Shown: positions 30,223-42,396 of the stretch, piece by piece
Layout: each line of letters opens with the position of its first letter
How positions within the stretch are numbered: position 1 is the first letter of the stretch
From: Oikopleura dioica
Taxonomy: Eukaryota > Chordata > Appendicularia > Copelata > Oikopleuridae
Direction: 5' to 3'
NCBI GenBank assembly: GCA_907165135.1
Contig: OU015567.1
Coordinates: 12,529,001-12,593,000 of the forward strand
DNA length: 64,000 bases
Position numbers and translations under genes: made by a program
Notes under the pieces: model-generated
Told to the model about the DNA's origin: nothing
What the model saw: the letters and a program-made list of their open reading frames with translations, nothing else
The model's database searches: none

Positions 30223-33200
30223 ATGGAATTAATAATCTTCATTTATTTACTGAATTTATCAAGTGGCTCAAGATGGACGGAGCATGGAGATATTGACAGA
30301 GCAAATCTTACGGTTGTCGGCTGCAAAGAGTTTGAAGGGCTTATATTGTGGCAGAATTCAAGAGAATGCCACCAGTGCAGCTGGATCAGGAGCGTTTTAC
30401 AATCAATAATCAAGAGACAATTTCACAAGAAATAAAACAAGAAACAGATCTCGTGATAAAATGGGAAACAAGCTTGTGCCATTTTCAGCTACGGAGAATC
30501 AAACTGCCTGGATTGACACTAGATGGCCTCAGAGATTTATTTTCACGTTCGACAATGCTAATGCTCCGCCGCACAACATGTCGAATGGCGATTTCAGACG
30601 ATTTTATGAGCACGGAGAATATGCGCTGAAAATCCACAGCGACCATAAAAACCTAACGATTGTTGCGATCAAGGAAGACTCACTGGCATACACGGCCCCT
30701 GCCTGGGGAACATTTACGGCATTAATTCTGGCTCAGATTATTTATATCATAGGTAAGGACATTTTTACTTTTTTAGAAGGGCGATAAAAAAGGATTGAAT
30801 TACTATTTATGATCATTTAATAGCTCTTAATTTTGCCTCAATGAATAGAAATTCTTTATTTGGAAGCCTATTAGTGCTATTTCTCCCAGAATGTATAAAT
30901 TTACGGATCAATAAATCTTTTTCTACTCAAATTTCGAAAGTCAGCGATTCTCGTATGCATAGAATCGATCAAAAAATGGGCAATTAGTGTCAAAAACTTG
31001 AAGTCCCGAGAACAGACTACGTTTAACATTGTGGTTTTAAAGAGTTCTGTAAATCAGGGATTACTTATTGCTGTCGCAAAATGATTTTATCTCGATTTCT
31101 TCTATCGATAAAATTTACGAGAGCCCCTTCTTTAGGGAATCCTATCGCAATTAAAGTATAATTAGAATTATCTTATTATAAGAATATATAACCAAATTTT
31201 AAGGAGAAAATCTATACCGGAAAAGATACAATCCACCTGTCGACAACACGGAAAAGCCAAGCTTACGAGTTCTTCAATTAGTAAAAAGCCAAGCTTAAAA
31301 TCACAACCATCTTGAAGTGAACTCTAAAAATGCTCAAATGCTTAGACGCTATGCGAGGCATTGCGATCGGCATTATGATCTTTGTGAATTACGGTGGCGG
31401 CGGGTACTGGTTCTTTGATCACGCTGTTTGGTTTGGGCTTACAGGCAAAGAGGTCTCATCGTTTAATAGTTGTTGATAAAGGTGGAATAGGGGATTTGAC
31501 TTTGTTTATCTTTTCATCCGAATTTCGCCGCGTTCGAAAGGGTCAAAAGATAAGGAAATTTTAACACTGTCGGATATTCTTGGACACTTTTATCACATTT
31601 TATTCCAGTACCGCGATAATTGTAACAGGCGCCTTATCGAAAAGGTTTGAGCAGGCTGAGGCCTTTATCTTGTTCTCTGAACAAGTGCCATGTTGGCGAT
31701 AGAAGGCTTCTCTAAATGGCTAACGAGCTAGTCTACCTACGAGGGATGATCTTTTATAAGTTGCCGATCTGGCGATGCCTTGGTTCATGTTTATGATGGG
31801 CGTCTCGCTTACTTTTTCATTCAATTCGATGGTCAAAAAAGGCTGGTCAAAGATGAAAATGATCAAGAAAATCGCACTTAGATGCGGAAAACTCATGGCT
31901 GGGGTTGAGGAAAAGTTCGTTTCTCACTTTACTGATTGTGCAGAAAATATTTGGGTAAGGAAACGAAGAAGATGATGAGCGGTACTTCGAGTGCAAAAGA
32001 GTCTCTCTGCGTTATCGTTTAGTTTCGTGAACCCCACTTTCGGCACTTGGTCTGTTTATCATAAACGGCTCGACTAGTTTCGCCTATTTCCGAGTTCCGG
32101 GGGTACTTCAAAGATTCGCAATTTGTTATGCAGTGGTGAGCCCCCTCCTGCTCGCCCAGCAAGGCACTGCTCTCAAGGTTATGCAATCAAACTCGCTTTT
32201 CCGAGGGAAGGGGATGAATATGCCGGAAGATATTTGGCTCTTTTAGGGTTATCAAAATTTTCATCCTCGAATTCAGATATTCTTCCGTTTTGGCCACAGG
32301 AATGGTTTAATTTCTTGTACTTTTAACCAAAGTCATTCGAGACGAAAATTTTTTTCTCGAAGTCATTTTGTTAAAGGGATGTTGAGCCTGATTTTTAAAT
32401 AGTGAATTTATCAAATTGCGTGATTGATAAGTGACATCGTGTAGATAAATGTGAGTTTATTGCAGTTTGCTGAACGTTTTCGGTCGGTAGACCATCATCA
32501 GAGCTTGTTCCTTGATAAACTTGAAAATTCTTAAAGGAAAGCGTACCTTCTTTTCTTAGACTGCAGAACTGATTTAAAAACCAAAAATAACTTTTCTGCA
32601 GTCTAAGAAAAGAAGGTACGCTTTCCTTTAAGAATTTTCAAGTTTATCAAGGAACAAGCTGTGATGATGGTCTACCGACCAAAAACGTTCAGCAAACTGC
32701 AATAAACTCACATTTATCAAATTGTTTATGTGAATGTTTTTTGCAAAAATAACAGTCACACGGAGCTGTGACGCGGTCAGTGCTTGTGAAAACTTATCTT
32801 AGGAGCCTTATCTAGGCGAGCTAGGGTTGCAGATTTTGGTCACGAGATAAGTCCACCTTCTATCCATGTTCATAATTCTAAGCGAGAACACTCAACGTGC
32901 TCTCGACCCCGGGTTACCGATATTGCATTACAACAAATTGTGCCCCTGCTGCTGATAAAAAAAGACGAGATTAGCCGATAAAAAAGTGGCTGGTTATGTT
33001 CTGTTTGGAAGCACTGTGGCTAGGACTGACCTATGGAATGACGGAAGCCGGATGTCCCGCTGGCTACCTCGGCCCTGGCGGACTCCACAAGGACGGAAAG
33101 TTCAGAAATTGCTCTGGCGGTGCCGATAAGGGATGGAAAACTTTGATGGAATTGCCTTTCTGCTCCATTCATTGAAGTGAAAAGCGAATCAATTAGCAGG

Positions 33201-35380
33201 ATTCGAATCCACATTCCTCTTATTGCAGCTTTCTTTTATTGTCTTTCATGAACGAAGGAAATGAAAGCTTTAATTAGCAAAGCCCACTCAAGAAAGGATG
33301 AAACAGACCTTTCGTAATTTTATACTGATCACATAAATCTCCGTTTTCTAACTCAAGTGCCGCTGGATATATGAACGGGCTTAGAGACGAGTCTTTTGAA
33401 CAGATTCGCACTAGAATTAGAACCGATCCTCGAAGCCCACATGAAGCGACCGAAAATTCTTCACCGAAGGATTGTTATTTCAGTTATTATTAGATTCGAA
33501 AAGAAGAATTTCTAATGATAACACGATTAGCTCATATTTACGGGGACCCAACATCTCACCCCGTCTTTTGGCATGATGAGTACTGGTTTGGAGAAGTTTG
33601 GGGACAAATATCAACGAATCATAGCTGTTGATACACAAATAATTATGTGAATCTATCTGTATCATCAAAATAGGGGATCTTCAAGCATATGACCCGGAGG
33701 GGATTTTGGGCTCGATAAATTCGATTCTTATTGTTTATCTTGGACTACAGGTAATTTCAGACTATGAATTATTGAAAGAAAGAATATAAGGGTGACACTT
33801 TATTAAAGTAGTATACTCAAAATCAGGATAAGGGTGTCAGTCTCCTAAATATACCAAAGAGAGCTTAGAACCCTCACGGGAAAAATAGCTAAACCAATGT
33901 TTGTCTAATACCCTTCGGTTGGCATGGCTGAGCCGGTTTTACTGAAATCTACTTTAAGGCTGGCCGGATCTTTAATTTTTACGAAACCTTCCAACAACGT
34001 GCTATCCGCTTAACGGTCTGGGGCATTGTGCTGACCGCAGTCGGCGGCGCGCTAACAGGTTTAACGGAACTTACTCTTCAAATAAACGCTCTTTGAGCCA
34101 GGATTCCATCAATTCCAGGAGGGTAGTAACATTCCCATTGCCAAGAACTTGTGGACTCTAAGTTTTGGTAAGTTTTCTTTCCATTTTCTTCAAGAAAAAA
34201 GCGATGTTTTAGTGCTTGTTATGGCTGGATGGGGATTTCTGCTCCTCCTGGCGCTCTACTTTTTGATTGATCATCGGAAACTCTGGGATGGTGCTCCGTT
34301 TTACTTTGTTGGGATGAATTCAATCCTCGTTTATGAAGGGCTTAAAAACACTATGCTCACACACAATGTTTTTTCTCCGGCGTTTTCCGCCGCTCTCACG
34401 TTTTTCGCCATCTTGCATGCTTTTTTTTCAGCGCGAAATTGATCATTACTATGTTTCACTACGTCCACTTGGGCGATAATGACTCGGAGGTGTAATTTAC
34501 TTAGCAGATAAATTGAGGTTCGAAGGTCTCAATTTCAGCAGACATTACAATCATTACAATGAAGACTTAAAACGTGTTGATAACCCCGCGCTAGCTGCTC
34601 CATGAAATCTTGGAAGGTCAAATTCCATTCTGCGGCGACGAGTGTGGCGGTTTCCAATCGCATGCTCAAAAAATAGGTAAGTGCTGCATAATTCGCGCAA
34701 TCGGCACTTCTTGAACTTGAAAAAAAAGAGGTAGATAACTTGATTCAACGCTTTTGAATTTTATCCAAGCAATTTACAGTCAGCCAGGTTGGATTTTTTT
34801 GATTATATTTTCACTAGTTCGTTGCTGCACTTGAATTTTAATTCAAAATCAACTGGTGGCAGATTTCTGCGGCTTTTCTGTTTTTATCAACTTTAAAATA
34901 ATCAACGCACTTAGAATTCTCCCGGCTTGAAGGTTTTTTTACTTGCTTGAGCCTCTTCTTGAGCACCTACTTCGACATATCACACTTTGACCGAGCAAAG
35001 TGCTGAGTCCAAAAATTTTCCAAGGATTATTTTTGCCGTTTTTTTCTAAAGAAAATTTGAAAAGAGTGTCTCATGAAAATCTTCTCGTTCAAGATTTTCT
35101 TAATTTCAGCCCCTGAAGTATTATTTTTTTTATTAGACGACGGGAAAAAATCCTTGAGACAAATATTGCCCATGACAGGTGTCAGTTTCTTGAAGGCTCG
35201 AAATGTCTCTCTCAAGCATTTTCCATTTAACTCGTGATTATTTGATCCGCCACCTTGAGTCTAAACATCGAAAATTCTTTTAATAATCTTTGTCTTCTAG
35301 CGATGCAGGTCGGGGCTGTTGCGACTTGGTTCCTGTATCTTTACTGGATGAAGGAGAAGAAGTTCTTTTTAGTCATTTGA
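30223..35380 (+). CDS. HGSNAT: heparan-alpha-glucosaminide N-acetyltransferase
   Basis: Lysosomal multi-pass enzyme that moves acetyl groups from cytosolic acetyl-CoA to terminal glucosamine of heparan sulphate. The luminal N-terminus (signal peptide MELIIFIYLLNLSSGS, then ANLTVVGCKEF, CHQC and HGEYALKIHSDHKNLTIV) ends in a membrane helix near 30750. The catalytic block with the conserved histidine is at 31330-31444 (AMRGIAIGIMIFVNYGGGGY then FFDHAVWFGLT). Further blocks: 31761 on (VADLAMPWFMFMMGVSL), 32040-32140 (AYFRVPGVLQRFAICYAVV), 32990-33150 (MFCLEALWLGLTYGM, GCPAGYLGPGGL), 33515-33590, 33690-33752 (YDPEGILGSINSILIVYLGL), 33960-34065, 34110-34168 (NIPIAKNLWTLSF), 34200-34490 (PFYFVGMNSILVYEG) and 35302-35380 (VGAVATWFLYLYWMKEKKFF). 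Introns here are unusually long for this genome, and several junctions are unresolved. Intron 31445-31760 appears to have a GC donor. Confidence 0.9.
32444..32718. mobile_element. 275-bp near-perfect hairpin, MITE-like, in an HGSNAT intron
   Basis: The left arm begins gataaatgtgagtttattgc and the right arm ends with its complement gcaataaactcacatttatc. Arms of about 124 bp pair with very few mismatches around a loop of about 28 bp (centre near 32580). The 13-bp word atttatcaaattg occurs at 32406-32418 and again at 32712-32724, bracketing it. There is no open frame, so this is a palindromic miniature element or a recent inverted duplication. Confidence 0.85.
34500..35300. other. last large HGSNAT intron
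   Basis: About 800 bp between the last-but-one HGSNAT coding block and the final exon at 35302. It is AT-rich, with open frames on the minus strand that have no conserved content. No repeat boundaries identified. Confidence 0.45.
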
Positions 35381-36701
35381 ATAAAGAATTATTTAATTAA
35401 AATTCTGACGATAAAAACGGGTTCTTTTATGGAGGAAAGAAGGCTAGACCGTGTGAAAGTTATTTGAGCCATTGTGGGTGTTATCAGCAAGTATTCAAAA
35501 GTTCTAGGAAGAAAGTAAGAAGCTGATAGCTACGTGTACTCATGACACTCTTAAAAGATACGAGTTAGGTTCACAAGGTCAGCTTTTACTCAAAGTCAAC
35601 TTCAAAAACCAATATCAGCAGCTATGAGCTCATATTTATTGTTGATTTTACAAAGAAAATTTAAAAAAAAAGCTCCAAAACCCAGTTTAGAAAGCTCAAT
35701 TTTCCCCGGCTGCGGCAAAGTCTGAGTTTTAGGCTAAAACTTTTAGCTATTTGTCCCGCGCTCTAGAAAAATAATGAAATGCAAGATGGAAGGAGAATTT
35801 GAATTCTTGCCTCGAAACCGCGTCAGGAATGTGCAGCTGACTCAGGCACTGAACCTGCCACCCCCGAATCCAAATATTTATATCAATCAAATCTACAGTA
35901 ATTCAAAAGCTGTAGGTTTTCCTGGGCCGGAAAATGAGAGAATCGGAAGGATTATATAAGCATGGACAAACGAGTTCTAATTTTAATTGTCAACAATCGG
36001 CGCAAATTTAAGCTATTTTGGAACATAATTTATATTCCATCAAGATTAAAAACTAAGAATATCTCTCTAAAACATTACATAAGCAAATGATGATGATGTT
36101 GATCAACAACAATTTTCAAGCTTTAATGATTTCGAAAGAAACCTTAAGGGTACTACCTTCGATTTCCCCAAGTTGAGCCTTGAATAACTCAGGAATTATA
36201 TATGATGGCGAACTTCATATGGGCTTATTTAACTTTTATCTTAACTTAACTTTTATCTAACTTTTTATCTTAATCTTAACTTTTACAGAGGGGTTTCTCC
36301 ATTGCTCAAGAAAAAATCGGCTAAATTTTGGCTTGAAGTCAACATCTTTGCCGAAATGGCCTATATTTAGGCTTGAATAACTCAAAAACGACCCTGATAA
36401 CTTTATTTCATTTTATTTTTTATTTAAACTTTAAACATTGATCTTCAAAATGTCAGAAGGATTTTTCCATTGAAAGACTGAAAATACTGAAATAAATTTT
36501 TTGAAAATTGTGTCTTAACGATTTTGCTAAAATTTAGCATTTTTTAAAAGTTGCGGCCTCATTTTTCGCTCTAGAATCTGAAATATCTAAATTCAACGAT
36601 CGATATAGCTACCAAAATTTTCCTCTTGATCTAAGCTTTGAAATAAGCCCTTGATCAAGAAAATCGAAGATCAAAATTTTTTTTCGAAAAAACTTCTGGA
36701 G
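35381..36701. other. intergenic region; old inverted-repeat end at about 36147
   Basis: Contains a 61-codon open frame at 35774-35959 starting MKCKMEGEFEFLPRN without recognisable family. The word aagggtactaccttcgattt (from 36148) is repeated inverted near 41034-41056. The part from about 36170 contains loosely repeated words such as gcttgaataactca. No gene can be supported. Confidence 0.45.
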
Positions 36702-36709
36702 GCAATATC

Positions 36710-37318
36710 TAGGCTTACCGCGGTGTTTTCTATTTTTCAGGCTCTTTTGAAAAATCTCCCCATACTTTCAGAACATATGCATCAAGACAAGCCTTGAAAA
36801 ACTGCACTTGCAGAATTTTCGATATGAGTCATCTTACCCCCTTTTTTGGGGGATTTTTAGCAAGAAAAAAAGCACTAGTTTGATTAGAAGCGGCTTTTGA
36901 GTGCGTGCTAGATCGATTTTGATAATTTGATGCCTACCATGTGAAAGATAAGCGCAAGATGCATCGATACATATGAAATTTATTATTGCGGAGTACTTCC
37001 TTCATATGATTCTAGAGCTCCAAAGTTGACGCAAGCAGCCAGATACGAAAATCCAATATTATCAACTTCTGATATAAGCATGCTATGATGATGTTTTATA
37101 GCTCAAATTGAAGCTTATGAATTACTGAACAAAATGGAGTGGTATTTTTTTGACCAGCCGGTTGTGCTTCCGGTTCGTCGCGGTTCATACCCGGAAATAG
37201 GTCAAAATGTAGAAATATGTATATCAAATGAATTAATTTTCAACAGCGAATCTTTTGAACATATTCAGAAGTTCAACCGCCCGGTTATTATTGCGGTTCA
37301 TGGTGGTTCATGGTGGTT
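36710..37318 (+). repeat. left long terminal inverted repeat of the fold-back element
   Basis: Nearly identical, in inverted orientation, to 40303-40910. It carries atgatatagcatgc-type AT-rich sequence and ends in ggttcatggtggttca, a short internal repeat. Confidence 0.88.
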
Positions 37319-37870
37319 CAAGCGCAGAAATGAACAAAATAGCAGCAATATGTATATCAAATTGAAACTAAAATTAAGAACATTCATAAAATCATTGAAT
37401 AAGCCCGAACCGACCGGTTGTTCTCACGGTAAATGGCGGTTCCAAACGGTTCAAGCCGGTTCAAGTTAAAAACATGCTCCAAGTGGTTCAATATGATTAT
37501 CAAATGTATTCATTTACAATAGCGAAGCTTTCTAGCATATTATGAAATTCAACCGCCCGGTTATTCTTGCGGCTCATGGTGGTTAATCGTGGTTCAAGCC
37601 CAGACATGAACAAAATAGCATCAATATGCATATCAAATTGAATCTTGTATTAAGTACATTCGTCGAATCATTGAATAAGCCCAAACCATCCGGTAACTTT
37701 CGTGGTAAAAGGCGGTTTCTGACGGTTCAAGCCGGTAAAAGCCGAACATATGCTCAAAGTGGTTCAAGATGTATATCAAATGAATGTTTATTAAAAAGCA
37801 CGTCTTTTGAAACTTTAACGAGATCCGGACGCGTGGTATAACACTGAATATGCACAAACCGCCCGGTTTT
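37221..37870. repeat. diverged tandem duplication, about 275-bp unit, two and a half copies
   Basis: Units starting near 37221, 37494 and 37771 share atcaaatg, a segment with caaccgcccggttatt and gcggttcatggtggtt, catcattgaataagccc-like text and cggttcaagccggt. The third copy is partial. The first copy overlaps the inner part of the left inverted repeat. Confidence 0.7.
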
Positions 37871-37908
37871 AATCGATTTTGTCTCTTTAAACGGGCTAAA
37901 ATAAGGGA

Positions 37909-40212
37909 AGGTCAGGCCCGATTATACAATTCAGTCTGCGACGGGGCCAAGCCGACCCGAAGGGGAGGCAAGGCCCGTTTATACGATTCAGTCTGCGACG
38001 GGGCCAAGCCGACCCGAAGGGGAGGCCAGGCCCGTTTATACAATTCAGTCTGAGACGGGGCCAAGCCGACCCGAAGGGGAGGCCAGGCCCGTTCAAACAA
38101 TTAAGTCTGCGACGGGGCCAAGCCGACTCGAAGGGGAGGCCAGGCCCATTTATACAATTCAGTCTGAGACGGGGCCAAGCCGACCCGAAGGGGAGGCCAG
38201 GCCCGTTCAAACAATTCAGTCTGCGACGGGGCCAAGCCGACTCGACGGGGAGGCCAGGCGCGTTTAAACAATTCAGTCTGCGACGAGCCCAAGCCGGCCC
38301 GAAGGGAAGACCAGGCCCATTTATACAATTCAGTCTGAGACGGGGCCAAGCCGACCCGAAGGGGAGGCCAGGCCCGTTCAAACAATTAAGTCTGCGACGG
38401 GGCCAAGCCGACTCGAAGGGGAGGCCAGGCCCGTTTAAACAATTCAGTCTGCGACGGGGCCAAGCCGACCCGAAGGGGAGGCCAGGCCCGTTCAAACAAT
38501 TAAGTCTGCGACGGGGCCAAGCCCACTCGAAGGGGGCCAGGCCCGTTTAAACAATTCAGTCTGCGACGGGGCCAAGCCGACCCGAAGGGGAGGCCAGGTC
38601 CGTTTATACGATTCAGTCTGCGACGGGGCCAAGCCGACCCGAAGGGGAGGCCAGGCCCGTTCAAACAATTCAGTCTGCGACGGGGCCAAGCCGGCCCGAA
38701 GGGAAGACCAGGCCCATTTATACAATTCAGTCTGAGACAGGGCCAAGCCGACCCGAAGGGGAGGCAAGGCCCGTTTATTCAATTCAGTCTGCGACGGGGC
38801 CAAGCCGACCCGAAGGGAGGCCAGGTCCGTTTATACGATTCAGTCTGCGACGGGGCCAAGCCGACCCGAAGGGGAGGCCAGGCGCGTTAAAACGATTCAG
38901 TCTGCGACGAGCCCAAGCCGGCCCGAAGGGAAGGCCAGGCCCATTTATACAATTCAGTCTGAGACGGGGCCAAGCCGACCCGAAGGGGAGGCCAGGCCCG
39001 TTCGAACAGTTCAGTCTGCGACGGGGCCAAGCCGACCCGAAGGGGAGGCCAGGCCCGTTTAAACAATTCAGTCTGCGACGAGCCCAAGCCGGCCCGAAGG
39101 GGAGGCCAGACCCGTTTATACAATTAAGTCTACGACGAGGCCAAGCCGACCCGAAGGGGAGGCCAGGCCCGTTTATACGATTCAGTCTGCGACGGGGCCA
39201 AGCCGACCCGAAGGGGAGGCCAGGCCCGTTTATACAATTCAGTCTGAGACGGGGCCAAGCCGACCCGAAGGGAAGACCAGGCCCATTTATACAATTCAGT
39301 CTGAGACGGGGCCAAGCCGACTCGAAGGGGAGGCCAGGCCCGTTCAAACAATTAAGTCTGCGACGGGGCCAAGCCGACTCGAAGGGGAGGCCAGGCGCGT
39401 TTAAACAATTCAGTCTGCGACGAGCCCAAGCCGGCCCGAAGGGGAGGCCAGACCCGTTTATACAATTAAGTCTACGACGAGGCCAAGCCGACCCGAAGGG
39501 GAGGCCAGGCCCGTTTATACGATTCAGTCTGCGACGGGGCCAAGCCGACCCGAAGGGGAGGCCAGGCCCGTTTATACAATTCAGTCTGAGACGGGGCCAA
39601 GCCGACCCGAAGGGGAGGCCATGCCGGTTCAAACAATTTAGTCTGCGACGGGGCCAAGCCGACTCGAAGGGGAGGCCAGGCCCGTTTAAACAATTCAGTC
39701 TGCGACAGGGCCAAGCCGACCCGAAGGGGAGGCCAGGCCCGTTTATACAATTCAGTCTGAGACGGGGCCAAGCCGACCCGAAGGGGAGGCCAGGCCCGTT
39801 TAAACAATTTAGTCTGCGACGGGGCCAAGCCGACTCGAAGGGGAGGCCAGGCCCGTTCAAACAATTTAGTCTGCGACGGGGCCAAGCCGACTCGAAGGGG
39901 AGGCCAGGCCCGTTTAAACAATTCAGTCTGCGACGGGGCCAAGCCGACCCGAAGGGGAGGCCAGGCCCGTTTATACGATTCAGTCTGCGACGGGGCCAAG
40001 CCGACTCGAAGGGAGGCCAGGCCCGTTTAAACAATTCAGTCTGCGACGGGGCCAAGCCGACCCGAAGGGGAGGCCAGGCGCGTTAAAACGATTCAGTCTG
40101 CGACGAGCCCAAGCCAGCCCGAAGGGAAGACCAGGCCCATTTATACAATTCAGTCTAAGACGGGGCCAAGCCGACCCGAAGGAGAGGCCAGGCGCATTCA
40201 TACAATTCATTC
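37909..40212. repeat. 57-bp minisatellite, about 40 copies
   Basis: The unit reads cagtctgcgacggggccaag, then ccgacccgaaggggaggcca, then ggcccgtttatacaatt (57 bp). Copies differ by scattered substitutions (tatacaatt/aaacaatt, gacccg/gactcg) and a few short indels. Because 57 is a multiple of three, all frames stay open over long distances and create spurious long open frames on the minus strand (repeats of the type GLPFGSAWPRRRLNCIN). It is GC-rich inside an AT-rich element. Confidence 0.95.
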
Positions 40213-40302
40213 TTTGCAACGAACCATTTTTTGAAAAAATAAATATTCTTCATCAAGACGTGAACACGCCGTCTACCGTCGCAGACTGAATTGTATAAAC
40301 CG

Positions 40303-40910
40303 GCCACCATGAACCACCATGAACCGCAATAATAACCGGGCGGTTGAACTTCTGAATATGTTCAAAAGATTCGCTGTTGAAAATTAATTCATTTGATATA
40401 CATATTTCTACATTTTGACCTATTTCCGGGTATGAACCGCGACGAACCGGAAGCACAACCGGCTGGTCAAAAAATACCACTCCATTTTGTTCAGTAATTC
40501 ATAAGCTTCAATTTGAGCTATAAAACATCATCATAGCATGCTTATATCAGAAGTTGATAATATTGGATTTTCGTATCTGGCTGCTTGCGTCAACTTTGGA
40601 GCTCTAGAATCATATGAAGGAAGTACTCCGCAATAATAAATTTCATATGTATCGATGCATCTTGCGCTTATCTTTCACATGGTAGGCATCAAATTATCAA
40701 AATCGATCTAGCACGCACTCAAAAGCCGCTTCTAATCAAACTAGTGCTTTTTTTCTTGCTAAAAATCCCCCAAAAAAGGGGGTAAGATGACTCATATCGA
40801 AAATTCTGCAAGTGCAGTTTTTCAAGGCTTGTCTTGATGCATATGTTCTGAAAGTATGGGGAGATTTTTCAAAAGAACCTTGAAAATCGAAAAACACCGC
40901 GGTAAGCCTA
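40303..40910 (-). repeat. right long terminal inverted repeat of the fold-back element
   Basis: Reverse-complement partner of 36710-37318. Just inside it, a short reversed piece of the minisatellite unit (gtcgcagactgaattgtata) occurs, indicating rearrangement at the array edge. Confidence 0.88.
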
Positions 40911-40918
40911 GCAATATC

Positions 40919-42396
40919 TCAAGAAGGATCGAGAATTTCAAAAAGTGGTCAAGAATATATGACCATAAATTTTAACGAAGAATCCATTTCTAGTTACCGT
41001 TTTCTACATTGAGTTCTATAAGAAACCTTTCGGAAATCGAAGGTAGTACCCTTAAAGAAAGCATAAAATTGGCCCATGACGCTGCGGGAATTAATGAACT
41101 TGAGTTAACTAATCTCGTCGAAAGTGGATTTATATTTGACAAAATTGAGTTTTTAACAAGAGCGGTCGCCGGCAGCTGTGACGCCCTTGTCCAAACGACC
41201 CAATTCTGATGAAGAGTTCAGCGCGTAACGAAGCTCATTTCCCGCTCCATTTCAACATTGTAAATATTCCTAAAAATTGAAAACTTATTCATTTAAATTT
41301 TTATAAAAATCGAACTTGAGTTTGGAAAATCACGTGAAAAGCAACTGGCGGTTTTCATCTTGCCACTTGATTTCTTAAAAACGTCTGCGGCTTGTCAAAA
41401 GAAACACATTCGAAATTTGGGCGAACCGAGTGGTTTTAGCATTCTTCTTCGAAAATCGAAAATTTTCTGAAGTCAATCCGCCACCGAGGCTTCTTAGCGT
41501 CGGCTCATGTCACCGCGCTGCGGCGGCGGAGCTGTATTTTCTATTCCTAATGGTCGCTCAGCCTTTTTGAGCATCTTGAGCCGGATACACTGGTCAGCCT
41601 AAGGAAGCATCATTTTATTTTTCCTTCTGGATCGCTAGGGGGAACGTTTTCGACCGCCAAATGCAGCCCAAATACAAACCACCAAAAAGTCGTTAACCAG
41701 GGCCGAGTTGCGTCACTGGCAGACGCCTGGCAAGCAAGATTTCATGCTCGCCAATTGTTGAACTTTTACAGAAAATCTCGGCCAGATCAAAATACCGTTC
41801 TCTTATCACGTTGGGGTTTCTTAAGATCTTCGTGGAATCATTTCTCAGGAAGAAGAAGACCCTCCAAAAGAACTTCGTTTTTTATAATCTTTGGTTATCA
41901 ACAGTTGTTCCAAAAAATTTTGTCCGAAAAAGATTGATCCTCACGTTGGGATTAAAATGAATTTTTATCGAAACAAAGCTTCAACCTTTTTTTTCAAGCG
42001 ATTAAAAAAGTCAGCTGTTTGAATAAGCGATTAAATAAAAGAATCGTTACGAAATAAACTCCATCTGGAGCAAGCTGCTTGAGAACAAGCGTCTTATCAA
42101 ACGGTTGCCGCAAAAACATACCGGTAAATTTATTATGTCCCCAAAGTTCCGTCCGCGAAAAATGAAAATACCGCTGATGATGTTCCCACGTGATGGTCAA
42201 GACAGACTCACGTAAATGAAGCGAGTTATCACCGTTTTCTGCCAAAATATTTAGTCCAAATAACTCCGACGTTTCAAGCTTTCACCCATAATTGAATTAG
42301 TTCACGTTCGCCTAATTTAACGAAGAAATTTTGGCATTCATTTATCTTCAATGTAAATATCTTCAAGCGCGGTATTAACTCATCAACAGTGGATTA
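40919..42396. other. no gene recognised
   Basis: Starts with flanking DNA that contains the inverted partner (about 41034-41056) of the word at 36148. Open frames at 41009-41209 (+) and 41994-42245 (-) look mildly protein-like but have no splice partners or recognised family. Confidence 0.4.

Larger units (their letters stand above)
36710..40910. mobile_element. 4.2-kb fold-back-like element with 8-bp target duplication
   Basis: The ends read taggcttaccgcggtg and, inverted, caccgcggtaagccta. The identical octamer gcaatatc flanks both sides (36702-36709 and 40911-40918), a classic target-site duplication of hAT-type length. About 610 bp at each end (36710-37318 and 40303-40910) are near-identical inverted repeats. 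The interior consists of a roughly 275-bp duplicated segment and a 57-bp minisatellite. No transposase-like frame is present, so the element is non-autonomous. Long inverted ends around tandem repeats are the architecture of fold-back/Galileo-like elements; the superfamily assignment is inference from the octamer only. Confidence 0.9.

Noticed and set aside
33190-33215. gattcgaatcc word resembling a tRNA T-arm
   Set aside because: No acceptor stem, D-arm or anticodon arm around it.
38784-40055. 423-codon minus-strand open frame
   Set aside because: It is a translation of the 57-bp minisatellite. The period divisible by three keeps frames open, and the same text appears in neighbouring frames.
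41009-41209. 66-codon frame just outside the fold-back element
   Set aside because: Begins with a non-ATG codon inside an old inverted-repeat end; no family resemblance.
41994-42245. Minus-strand frame with protein-like text
   Set aside because: No ATG, no splice junctions and no family recognised; not enough to call a gene.
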